A stretch of DNA of 5,166 nucleotides from Betaproteobacteria bacterium (GTDB lineage Bacteria > Pseudomonadota > Gammaproteobacteria > Burkholderiales > SG8-41): NCBI GenBank assembly GCA_021414185.1, contig JAIOOZ010000059.1:1-5166 (forward strand), read 5' to 3'. The position numbers and the translations under genes are program-made. Each line of letters starts with the position of its first letter. Position 1 is the first letter of the stretch. The notes under the pieces were generated by a model. The model was not told the DNA's origin and did not search any database. It was given only the letters and a program-made list of their open reading frames with translations. Positions 1 to 5,166 of the stretch are shown here, one piece after another.

Positions 1-195
1 AACCGCACTTACAACGAAGTCGATCTGCGCGTTGATATGCATGACCACGCGGTCGAAGACCTGCGCCGCATCTATGTTGACTACAAACCGTCGATCGCCT
101 ATTACGAAGAACGCGCGCGCAGCCCGCGCAATGCGATACCGGCAATGGAATTCGCCGACATGTTGAAGAAGCAACAGCAGAAGGAGACCACATGA
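1..195 (+). CDS. DUF1028 family protein, C-terminal fragment (5' end outside window)
   Basis: Frame 1 is open from the first base to the TGA at 193-195, giving the last 64 residues of a protein that begins upstream. It is recognised through the complete gene that follows: residues 4-51 of this fragment (NEVDLRVDMHDHAVEDLRRI and onward) align without gaps to residues 179-226 of that protein, apart from the first aligned pair, with 22 of 48 identical. Shared blocks include VD-HD, LRRI, YY and the AIP..EF end. The tail is charged and Gln/Lys-rich (KKQQQKETT). The stop overlaps the next ATG by four bases (ATGA, 192-195), so the two paralogues are probably co-translated. DUF1028 proteins are Ntn-hydrolase-fold proteins with no established substrate. 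The N-terminal half, which would hold any nucleophile, cannot be seen here. Confidence 0.85.
   Translation, partial: NRTYNEVDLRVDMHDHAVEDLRRIYVDYKPSIAYYEERARSPRNAIPAMEFADMLKKQQQKETT
181..186 (+). promoter_or_regulatory. Ribosome binding site of the complete DUF1028 gene
   Basis: AAGGAG sits inside the last codons of the upstream DUF1028 gene, five bases before the ATG at 192. This is a near-ideal Shine-Dalgarno sequence at good spacing and fixes the start at 192, even though that start overlaps the previous stop codon. Confidence 0.8.
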
Positions 196-899
196 CCTAT
201 TCGATCATCGCGCGTTGCCCGCGCACCGGCCGCTTCGGCGTCGGTTCTACCACGTTCTCGATGGCCTGCGGCCGCCGCAACGAAAGCGTGCGCCCCAACG
301 TCGGCGTCAGCAAATCGCAGGCGTTCTACCTGCGCTACGTCGATCCGCTGGCGCTCAACATGCTGGCCCAGGGTTACACGCCGGCCAGCATCATGCGCAC
401 TCTGGCGGCCGAAGATCCGGATTTCGATTACCGCCAGTTCGGCATCATCGACCGCGAGAACAACGTCGTCGCGCACACCGGCCCTGGTTGCGGCAAGTGG
501 GCCGGTCACACAGTAGGCCCGTACTATGCGGCGTATGGCAACGGCCTCGCCGGTCCGCAGACGGTGGCGGGTATCGTTTCCGGTTTTCTCAAGCAGCCCG
601 ATGCGCCGCTCGAAGACCGCCTGCTGATGGCGCTCGAAGGCGGGCGCGACGCCGGCGGCCAGATGTCCAAAGGCATACCGCGTCCCGAGCGTTCGGCATG
701 GATACGTGTCGTTGACCGCGTCGACTTCCCGGAAATCGACGTGCGCGTCGATCTGCACGATAAAACAGTCGCCGAGCTGCGCCGCATCCTCGAGGAGTTC
801 AAACGCTGTCGTGAATACTACAGCGCGCGTGACGCGAATCCGGCCGCGGCGATTCCGGAAGAAGAATTCGTCGCCGGCCTGAACGCCAAAGCCGCATGA
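192..899 (+). CDS. DUF1028 family Ntn-hydrolase-like protein
   Basis: Complete 235-residue protein. Family features seen: the MTYSIIAR start (family pattern MT[FY]SIVA), FGVGST at 15-20, SQAF at 42-45, VVAHTG at 92-97 followed by WAGH at 103-106, YGNGLAGP at 115-122, and EGGRDAGGQ at 149-157. The family is assigned to the Ntn-hydrolase fold but no reaction is established. Thr2 would become the N-terminal residue after Met removal and is the candidate nucleophile (inference). No signal peptide or membrane segment is visible, so it is probably cytoplasmic; many relatives carry a signal peptide. The central part (TTFSMACGRRNESVRPN, 20-36) differs from the common family sequence around GVAVQS and may mark a subfamily. 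The start is fixed by AAGGAG at 181-186. The gene lies between ATGA overlaps with a paralogue upstream and a dioxygenase downstream, implying one transcript and matched expression. Confidence 0.9.
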   Translation: MTYSIIARCPRTGRFGVGSTTFSMACGRRNESVRPNVGVSKSQAFYLRYVDPLALNMLAQGYTPASIMRTLAAEDPDFDYRQFGIIDRENNVVAHTGPGCGKWAGHTVGPYYAAYGNGLAGPQTVAGIVSGFLKQPDAPLEDRLLMALEGGRDAGGQMSKGIPRPERSAWIRVVDRVDFPEIDVRVDLHDKTVAELRRILEEFKRCREYYSARDANPAAAIPEEEFVAGLNAKAA

Positions 900-1951
900 G
901 CGCCGTATTTCGCCAGCACATCGCGCACCCCTGTGCCTGGAAGGCGGAGGAGCTGCGGCGGGACCCGTCGTGGATCTACGAGCTTACGTCCGCCGAAATC
1001 GCCGAAATCGAAGCGGCGCTAAAGTCAGTCAACAAGGCCGGCGTGCCGGTGCTCAAAATGCGCGCGCGCGATTTTCCGCTGCCCGTGACGGCGCCGCGCC
1101 TGCGTGAAATCTCGCGCCAGCTAGAGGAAGGCCGTGGCATCGCGCTGGTGCGTGGCGTGCCGGTTGCGCGTTACGACGACGCCGACCTTGAAAAAATCTA
1201 CTGGGGCCTGTCGGTCAGCCTCGGCGTGGTCATCGCGCAGAACACCAAGGGCGACCACATTGGCCACGTGCGCGACGAAGGTCTGAAGTGGGGCCAGGTG
1301 AGCGGCGGCGAGCTGGTGCGCGGTTACCGCACCAACGAGTACATGCCGTTTCACAGCGACCCGACCGACCGCGTGGGGCTTTTTTGCGTGCAGAAGGCGA
1401 AAGTCGGCGGCCTCTCCAGCATCGCCAGTTCGACCGCCGTCTACAACGAGATACTCGCGCGCCGGCCGCAGGCGCTTGACTGCCTGTTCCGCGGCTTTCA
1501 TTACAGCCTGCGTGGTGAGGCAAGCGGCGGCATCGCGCAGATCACCGAATACCGCGTGCCCGTTTTCGACTATTTTGCAGGCAAGCTGAGTTCGCGCTAC
1601 GTGCGCAAGACCATAGTGCAGGCGGCGACCGTCGGCGGTGTGCCGCTTACCGACGAGGAGTGCGCAGCGCTCGACTTGCTCGACGAACTCGTCAAGGGCG
1701 ACGAGCTGCGCTTCGACATGAGCTTCGAGCCGGGCGACATTCAGTACCTGAACAACCACGTGGCCTTCCATTCGCGCACGCAGTTCGAGGATGATGAGGA
1801 CCCCGCCAAGCGCCGCCACCTGATGCGGATCTGGCTGCAGAGCGCCGATGCGCGCCCGCTGTCGCCCATCATGAGCCGCCCGCACGGCACCAAGTCACCG
1901 TTCCTCTCGCGCGAGCAGGCGCTCGCGCGGGAAGCATCTGCGACCGTTTAG
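896..1951 (+). CDS. TauD/TfdA family Fe(II)/2-oxoglutarate-dependent dioxygenase
   Basis: 351-residue cytoplasmic enzyme expected to couple 2-oxoglutarate decarboxylation to hydroxylation of an organic substrate. The iron-binding facial triad is visible: H153 and D155 in FHSDPTDRVGLF, and distal H292 in YLNNHVAFHSRTQF. R307 and R311 in RRHLMRIWL lie 15 and 19 residues after the distal His and are candidates for binding 2-oxoglutarate or a substrate carboxylate, as in TauD. Other supporting blocks are GRGIALVRGVPV (79-90) and the VGGLSSIASSTAVYNEIL stretch (170-187). The length exceeds TauD itself (about 280) because of an N-terminal region of about 60 residues, which is usual for this branch of the superfamily. 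The ATG overlaps the upstream TGA (ATGA, 896-899) and has no obvious Shine-Dalgarno, so translation probably depends on coupling to the DUF1028 gene. The substrate is unknown; taurine or 2,4-D should not be assumed. Confidence 0.93.
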   Translation: MSAVFRQHIAHPCAWKAEELRRDPSWIYELTSAEIAEIEAALKSVNKAGVPVLKMRARDFPLPVTAPRLREISRQLEEGRGIALVRGVPVARYDDADLEKIYWGLSVSLGVVIAQNTKGDHIGHVRDEGLKWGQVSGGELVRGYRTNEYMPFHSDPTDRVGLFCVQKAKVGGLSSIASSTAVYNEILARRPQALDCLFRGFHYSLRGEASGGIAQITEYRVPVFDYFAGKLSSRYVRKTIVQAATVGGVPLTDEECAALDLLDELVKGDELRFDMSFEPGDIQYLNNHVAFHSRTQFEDDEDPAKRRHLMRIWLQSADARPLSPIMSRPHGTKSPFLSREQALAREASATV

Positions 1952-1977
1952 GTGAAACAGGCAGGCTCAACGCCTGC
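1952..1977 (-). terminator. Possible weak terminator hairpin between convergent operons
   Basis: A perfect 6-bp inverted repeat, GCAGGC (1961-1966) with GCCTGC (1972-1977), encloses a 5-base loop. Read on the minus strand, the stem is followed by CTGTTTCAC, a poor T-tract, about 24 bases beyond the stop of the leftward operon. On the plus strand no T-run follows. It is the only hairpin-like structure in the 49-base convergent gap (1952-2000). The stem is short and the T-tract weak, so Rho-dependent or mutual readthrough termination is equally possible. Confidence 0.3.
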
Positions 1978-2000
1978 GCCGGTGTGCGTGCTGGCGTGCG

Positions 2001-2981
2001 CTAGCTGCCTTCCTTCGGAATATTCGCGTCGCGGATGACTTTTGCCCACTTCGCGATCTCACTGGTCACGTAAGCGCCGAGCTCTTCCGGCGTGCTGGTG
2101 AGCGGCTCGTAACCTTGTTCCGCCAGTTGCTGCTCGACGTCAGGCATCGCCACGCATTTTGCCAGCACGGCGTGCAGTTGGGTAATGATAGTCCGCGGTG
2201 TGCCGGCCGGCGCGAACACCGCAAACCAGGTCGATGCTTCAAAGCCTTTGAGGTGCTCGCCGATCGCCGGCACTTCGGGCAGCGCACGCGAACGCTTTGC
2301 TCCGGCGACACCAAGCGCGCGCAGGCGGTTCGCCTTGATGAACGGCAGCGCCGCACCCATGCCGGCGAACATCACCTGTACTTGTCCCGCAAGGAGATCG
2401 ACGGTGGCGGGCGCGGCCCCTTTGTAGGGAATGTGGACCATGTCGATGCCGGCCATCGATTTAAAAAGTTCGCCCGCAAGGTGAGGCGCACCGCCAGTCC
2501 CGGCCGAGGCGTACGAGAGCTTGCCGGGATGCGATTTCGCCACGGCAATCAATTCCTTGATCGAGCGCGCGGGCAGGGCGGGATGCACGACGAGCACATT
2601 GGGCCCGGTGCCGATCATCGCGATCGGCGCGAAATCGCGCACCGGATCGTACGGCAGCTTGCGGTACATGCTCGGATTGATCGCCATCGTGCCGGTGATG
2701 CCGAGGAACAGCGCATAGCCGTCGGGCGGCGCTTTGGCGGCGACCTCGGCGCCAATGATGGTGCCGGCGCCGGGCCGGTTGTCGATGACGATCTGCTGCC
2801 CGAGCATGGCCGTCATTTTCGGCGCGAGCACGCGCGCGATGATGTCGCTGCCACCGCCGGGAGCGAAGGGCACGATGAATTTGATGGGCTTGGTCGGATA
2901 AGTCTGGGCACAGGCTGAAGTGCTGATCGCCAGCGCGGCGAATGCGCAGACCAGCAGACGCTGGAATTGAATATGGCTCAT
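2001..2981 (-). CDS. Tripartite tricarboxylate transporter (TTT) substrate-binding protein, Bug/TctC family
   Basis: 326-residue periplasmic binding protein, the usual size for the family. Residues 1-26 form a Sec signal peptide: a basic start (FQR), a hydrophobic core (LLVCAFAALAI) and an ACA cleavage motif before QTYPTKPIKF. The mature protein shows the classical blocks: IVPFAPGGGSDIIAR (36-50), NRPGAGT (68-74), MYRKLPYDPVRDFAPI (105-120), LSYASAGTGGAPHLAGELFK (155-174), HIPYKGAAPATVDLLAGQ (183-200) and EVPAIGEHL (236-244). Family members typically bind di- or tricarboxylates or related organic acids and present them to a TctA/TctB membrane pair, which is not in this window. The ATG at 2981-2979 overlaps the TGA of the MmgE/PrpD gene and is preceded by GGAG with 7-base spacing. 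A longer in-frame reading back to 3254 would remove the signal peptide from the N-terminus and is rejected. It is the last gene of the leftward operon; the ligand cannot be predicted. Confidence 0.95.
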   Translation of the reverse strand: MSHIQFQRLLVCAFAALAISTSACAQTYPTKPIKFIVPFAPGGGSDIIARVLAPKMTAMLGQQIVIDNRPGAGTIIGAEVAAKAPPDGYALFLGITGTMAINPSMYRKLPYDPVRDFAPIAMIGTGPNVLVVHPALPARSIKELIAVAKSHPGKLSYASAGTGGAPHLAGELFKSMAGIDMVHIPYKGAAPATVDLLAGQVQVMFAGMGAALPFIKANRLRALGVAGAKRSRALPEVPAIGEHLKGFEASTWFAVFAPAGTPRTIITQLHAVLAKCVAMPDVEQQLAEQGYEPLTSTPEELGAYVTSEIAKWAKVIRDANIPKEGS

Positions 2982-4402
2982 TTGCGTGCTCCGGGTTTCG
3001 CGGTCAACGCGCGTACCAGTTCTGAAACTTTGTCGAGGCGTTCGAGTCCCGCGATCATGTCGACCGTTTCGGTGACCTGGGCTTGCGAAAGAATGCCGTC
3101 CGCGCACTCGGCGTATTTCGTTTTGACGTCGTCCCACGATACCGGATCTTCGGGCCAGCCGCGCGAATAGGGCGCGGCCTTTTTCAGCACGCGTCCATCT
3201 TTCAGTTTCACCGTGATGCGCGATTCGCCCCAGTTGATGCCGTTCTCGCCCCATTGCCCGCGATGGTGCTTGAGATCATCGGGCAACGTGATCTTGATGC
3301 GCGGCATCAGCGCGCGAACGTCGGCGGCGGCAATGCGCTGCGGCTCGTATTGCGCGAGCAGTACCTGGCGGTCGATCAGCGCGACGGCGAGCGAATAAGG
3401 AATGCAGAATTTCGCGCGATGTTCGTCGGACGGCTCTGCATAGGGCGCAATGGCGACGCATTGCGGCGTCAGTTCGGCGGTGAGCTCTTCCACGTTCGCC
3501 GGGTCCAGCGCATGCTCTGTTGCCAGCGCGATGACGCCGTCGACGGTCGAGCTCGGCGCGGTCGACCCCGGATGCATGCGCACCATGGTGGTGTTGCGCG
3601 CGACTTCGAGCGGTCCGCCAAGGCCTTCGACCATCAAATGGAGCCGGTATTTGCCGATCCCGCTAAAGGTGTCGGCGAGGCCGAAACGCTGGTGCCCTTC
3701 GCCGCCGCCTTCCGCGCCTTCAATGATGTCGGGATCGACGCTGAAACCGTCCTGCGCGAGCAGCGCGGCGAAAATGCCGGAGCGTACGCCATGCCCGACG
3801 TGAAACGCTTTGCCCATGGTCCCCACGTTCTTGCGCACGCCGCCGCCCGACGATGCCATGATGCCCATCGCCATGCGCGTTTCAAGCACATTGAGGCCAA
3901 GCAGCCTGGACGCGGCGACCGTGACGCCCTGGCCGCCGACGATGCCGATCGGATGCCAGCCGTTGTCGATCAGAGCCGGGCGCAACCCCTTCGCGATACG
4001 CGAGGCGATTTCAAAGCCGATCGCGAAAGCTTCGAGCGTTGCGTGTCCGGACGCGCCGGCCTCCTCGGCGACCGCCAGGCAGCCGGGCACCAGGCATACG
4101 CTGACGTGGCCGACGCCGCGCGTGTTGTCGTCGTATTCCAGTGCGTGCGCGGCGACGCCGTTGACGAAGCCAGCCAGGGGTGAAGAAGTTTTCTCGCCGT
4201 TGGCGAACAGCGTGGCGGCGGGATTTCCGCCCATGCGCTGAGCCACGCGCAGCGCGCTGGTGCCGGACGCATGGTGCGCGCCCCTGATCATGACCGCGAT
4301 GGTGTCGAGAAACTTGAGTTTCGCCGACGCGGCGACTTCGTCTGTCAGTATGTCCGCGCGGCTTTCAATGGCGAAACGCGCGAGTTGTTCCGTGATGCTC
4401 AT
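2978..4402 (-). CDS. MmgE/PrpD family protein (2-methylcitrate dehydratase / cis-aconitate decarboxylase superfamily)
   Basis: 474 residues, full length for the family (about 450), cytoplasmic, with no signal peptide. Blocks in order: KLKFLDTIAVMIRG (28-41), GFVNGVAAHALEYDDN (78-93), GHVSVCLVPGCLAVAEE (98-114), GWHPIGIVGG (148-157), MGKAFHVGHGVRSGIFAALL (196-215), RMHPGSTAPSSTVDG (275-289) and KFCIPYSLAVALID (331-344). D91/D92, H99, H150 and K198 fall in the blocks that hold the active-site Asp, His, His and Lys of cis-aconitate decarboxylase (family knowledge, by-eye alignment). Members dehydrate, decarboxylate or isomerise polycarboxylates, but many clades are uncharacterised. No prpB or prpC neighbour is present, so a methylcitrate-cycle role is not supported. 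The gene is flanked by two TTT binding proteins and overlaps the downstream one by ATGA, which points to processing of an imported organic acid (inference). The ATG at 4402 has an AAGGA 13 bases upstream, a long spacing. Confidence 0.93.
   Translation of the reverse strand: MSITEQLARFAIESRADILTDEVAASAKLKFLDTIAVMIRGAHHASGTSALRVAQRMGGNPAATLFANGEKTSSPLAGFVNGVAAHALEYDDNTRGVGHVSVCLVPGCLAVAEEAGASGHATLEAFAIGFEIASRIAKGLRPALIDNGWHPIGIVGGQGVTVAASRLLGLNVLETRMAMGIMASSGGGVRKNVGTMGKAFHVGHGVRSGIFAALLAQDGFSVDPDIIEGAEGGGEGHQRFGLADTFSGIGKYRLHLMVEGLGGPLEVARNTTMVRMHPGSTAPSSTVDGVIALATEHALDPANVEELTAELTPQCVAIAPYAEPSDEHRAKFCIPYSLAVALIDRQVLLAQYEPQRIAAADVRALMPRIKITLPDDLKHHRGQWGENGINWGESRITVKLKDGRVLKKAAPYSRGWPEDPVSWDDVKTKYAECADGILSQAQVTETVDMIAGLERLDKVSELVRALTAKPGARK
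2989..2992 (-). promoter_or_regulatory. Ribosome binding site of the downstream TTT substrate-binding protein
   Basis: On the minus strand GGAG is followed by seven bases (CACGCAA) and then the ATG at 2981. It lies within the last codons of the MmgE/PrpD gene. It supports the short start that gives an N-terminal signal peptide, against a longer in-frame start at 3254. Confidence 0.7.
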
Positions 4403-4415
4403 GGGTGGAAAGATT

Positions 4416-4420
4416 TCCTT
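4416..4420 (-). promoter_or_regulatory. Probable ribosome binding site of the MmgE/PrpD gene
   Basis: AAGGA on the minus strand lies 13 bases before the ATG at 4402, further away than usual. It sits in the 46-base gap after the upstream binding-protein gene. The stretch between it and the start (GGAAATCTTTCC, 4418-4407 on the minus strand) could fold into a 4-bp stem that shortens the effective spacing or hides the site. No better-spaced site or alternative start is visible. Confidence 0.45.
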
Positions 4421-4448
4421 CTGAGTGGCGGGAGACAGAACGTGCCGG

Positions 4449-5166
4449 CTAGCGCTTGTTCATACCCAGTTCTGAAAATATTTCGCGGAACAGTTTGCCC
4501 TGCTCCTCGACGTAGCGGCGGACAGTGGCGCCGGTCATGAAGTTCGACGTCCAGAAATTGCGTTCGAGGTCTTTTTGCCAGTCGTCGGTCTTGATGACGT
4601 TGGCGAGCGTGGCTTCCCAATAGGCGACCTGCTCGCGCGCCATCGCTTTCGGCCCGACCACGCTGCGCCAGGTCGTGAAGACGCCGTCTATGCCTTGCTC
4701 TTTCAGCGTGGGTGCAACGGCCATCACGCCGCCCAGCCGCTGCGGCGCGGTGATGCCGATCACGCGGATGCGGCCGGCGGCGAGCTGCGGCGGATAGTTG
4801 GCGACGGTGCCCGCCGCTATGTCGATTTCGCCGCCGATCACCGCCGTCATGGCTTCGCCCGCCGATTTGTACACAACGAAGCGGACTCCGGGGATATGCA
4901 CGCCGGCTGCTTTGAGGCCGACGACCGCGCCGATATGCGCGCCGCCGCCGAGCGCCGGTCCCACGCCTATCGTCAACGCGCCGGGATCTTTGCGCAGGCG
5001 TTCAGCCACTTCGCGCATTGACTTCAGTGGCGAGTCCGCGCGCACCACCAGCGCGGTGTAGTCGTCGAACAGCAGCGCGATGGTGGTCACGTCGCGGTAG
5101 CCGATCATGTGCGTGCCCATGATGGGATTCGACGCGAGATTGGGGCCGCCCAGCGCGATGGCGTGC
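4449..5166 (-). CDS. TTT substrate-binding protein, Bug/TctC family, 5'-truncated by the window
   Basis: The reading frame stays open through the right edge, so the internal ATG at 5120 is not the start. The in-frame residues before it (HAIALGGPNLASNPI) match the family's conserved segment, seen as TMAINPSMYRKLPYD in the other copy. The window holds the C-terminal 238 residues; roughly the first 90, with the expected signal peptide, lie outside. Family signs: ALVVRADSPLKSMREVAERL, LTIGVGPALGGGAHIGA, GGEIDIAAGTVANYPPQLAA, RIRVIGITAPQRLGG, PTLKEQGIDGVFTTWRSVVG and YWEATLANVIKTDDWQKDLE. It is a different subgroup from the binding protein at 2001-2981: the YASAGTGG-like block is replaced by GVGPALGGGAHIG, and the end has a W-K-D-L-E type helix. 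It is the first visible gene of the leftward operon and is separated from the MmgE/PrpD gene by 46 bases. The ligand is unknown, presumably a carboxylate. Confidence 0.9.
   Translation of the reverse strand, partial: HAIALGGPNLASNPIMGTHMIGYRDVTTIALLFDDYTALVVRADSPLKSMREVAERLRKDPGALTIGVGPALGGGAHIGAVVGLKAAGVHIPGVRFVVYKSAGEAMTAVIGGEIDIAAGTVANYPPQLAAGRIRVIGITAPQRLGGVMAVAPTLKEQGIDGVFTTWRSVVGPKAMAREQVAYWEATLANVIKTDDWQKDLERNFWTSNFMTGATVRRYVEEQGKLFREIFSELGMNKR

Noticed and set aside
102..758. Minus-strand open frame (218 codons) antisense to both DUF1028 genes
   Set aside because: It spans the junction of two recognised genes and shows no conserved blocks. Stop codons are simply rare in this frame of GC-rich coding DNA.
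1121..1885. Long minus-strand open frame (254 codons) antisense to the dioxygenase gene
   Set aside because: It has no family motifs and low-complexity Arg/Ala/His composition, while the plus strand carries the intact iron-binding motifs.
192..1951. Taurine or 2,4-D degradation operon, from the TauD/TfdA resemblance
   Set aside because: The superfamily is broad, no sulfonate or chloroaromatic transport or catabolic partners are nearby, and the motifs identify cofactor binding only, not the substrate.
2115..2918. Plus-strand open frame (267 codons) antisense to the TTT binding protein
   Set aside because: It is an Arg/Gly/His-rich shadow translation without domains, opposite a well-conserved gene.
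2904..2981. Lipoprotein signal (Cys24 of the downstream binding protein)
   Set aside because: The residues before the Cys are T-S-A, without the Leu/Val/Ile expected at position -3 of a lipobox. Cleavage by signal peptidase I after ACA fits better and matches the family.
2982..3254. In-frame N-terminal extension of the downstream TTT binding protein, starting at an ATG at 3254
   Set aside because: It would lie inside the MmgE/PrpD gene and place a basic, non-conserved stretch before a clear signal peptide. The start at 2981 has GGAG at good spacing, an ATGA overlap and the normal family length.
3083..4183. Long plus-strand open frame (366 codons) antisense to the MmgE/PrpD gene
   Set aside because: Its translation is rich in Arg, His, Asp and Ala with no recognisable domain, as expected of the antisense frame of a GC-rich gene. 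The opposite strand encodes a full-length conserved protein.
4449..5120. A complete short binding protein starting at the ATG at 5120
   Set aside because: The frame continues to the window edge with conserved family residues upstream of that Met, and the fragment would lack the signal peptide and the first lobe. It is a truncated view of a longer gene.

Overview
This is a GC-rich, gene-dense bacterial window with two short operons pointing at each other. The composition, the tightly overlapping genes and above all two Bug/TctC-type substrate-binding proteins suggest a betaproteobacterium of the Burkholderiales (Alcaligenaceae/Comamonadaceae-like). This lineage inference comes from gene content, not from a search. 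No RNA gene, mobile element, CRISPR array or promoter is visible. Both operons start outside the window or at its edge.

Plus strand, 1-1951: the 3' end of one DUF1028 (Ntn-hydrolase-like) gene, a complete second DUF1028 gene, then a TauD/TfdA-type Fe(II)/2-oxoglutarate dioxygenase. Each junction is a 4-base ATGA overlap. The two DUF1028 proteins are paralogues: 22 of 48 aligned C-terminal residues are identical, without gaps.

Convergent gap, 1952-2000: 49 bases with one small inverted repeat that could serve as a weak terminator for the leftward operon.

Minus strand, 5166-2001 (read right to left): a 5'-truncated tripartite tricarboxylate transporter (TTT) substrate-binding protein, a complete MmgE/PrpD-family protein, and a second, clearly different TTT substrate-binding protein. 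The last two overlap by ATGA. No membrane subunits (TctA/TctB) lie in the window.

A reasonable reading is an accessory carboxylate-utilisation locus. Periplasmic binding proteins would capture an organic acid, and the MmgE/PrpD enzyme would dehydrate, decarboxylate or otherwise process a polycarboxylate. The DUF1028 pair and the dioxygenase may supply hydrolytic and oxidative steps on the same or another substrate. That the two convergent operons serve one pathway is an inference from proximity only. The families are known but no substrate can be assigned. The most unusual element is the translationally coupled DUF1028-DUF1028-dioxygenase module.
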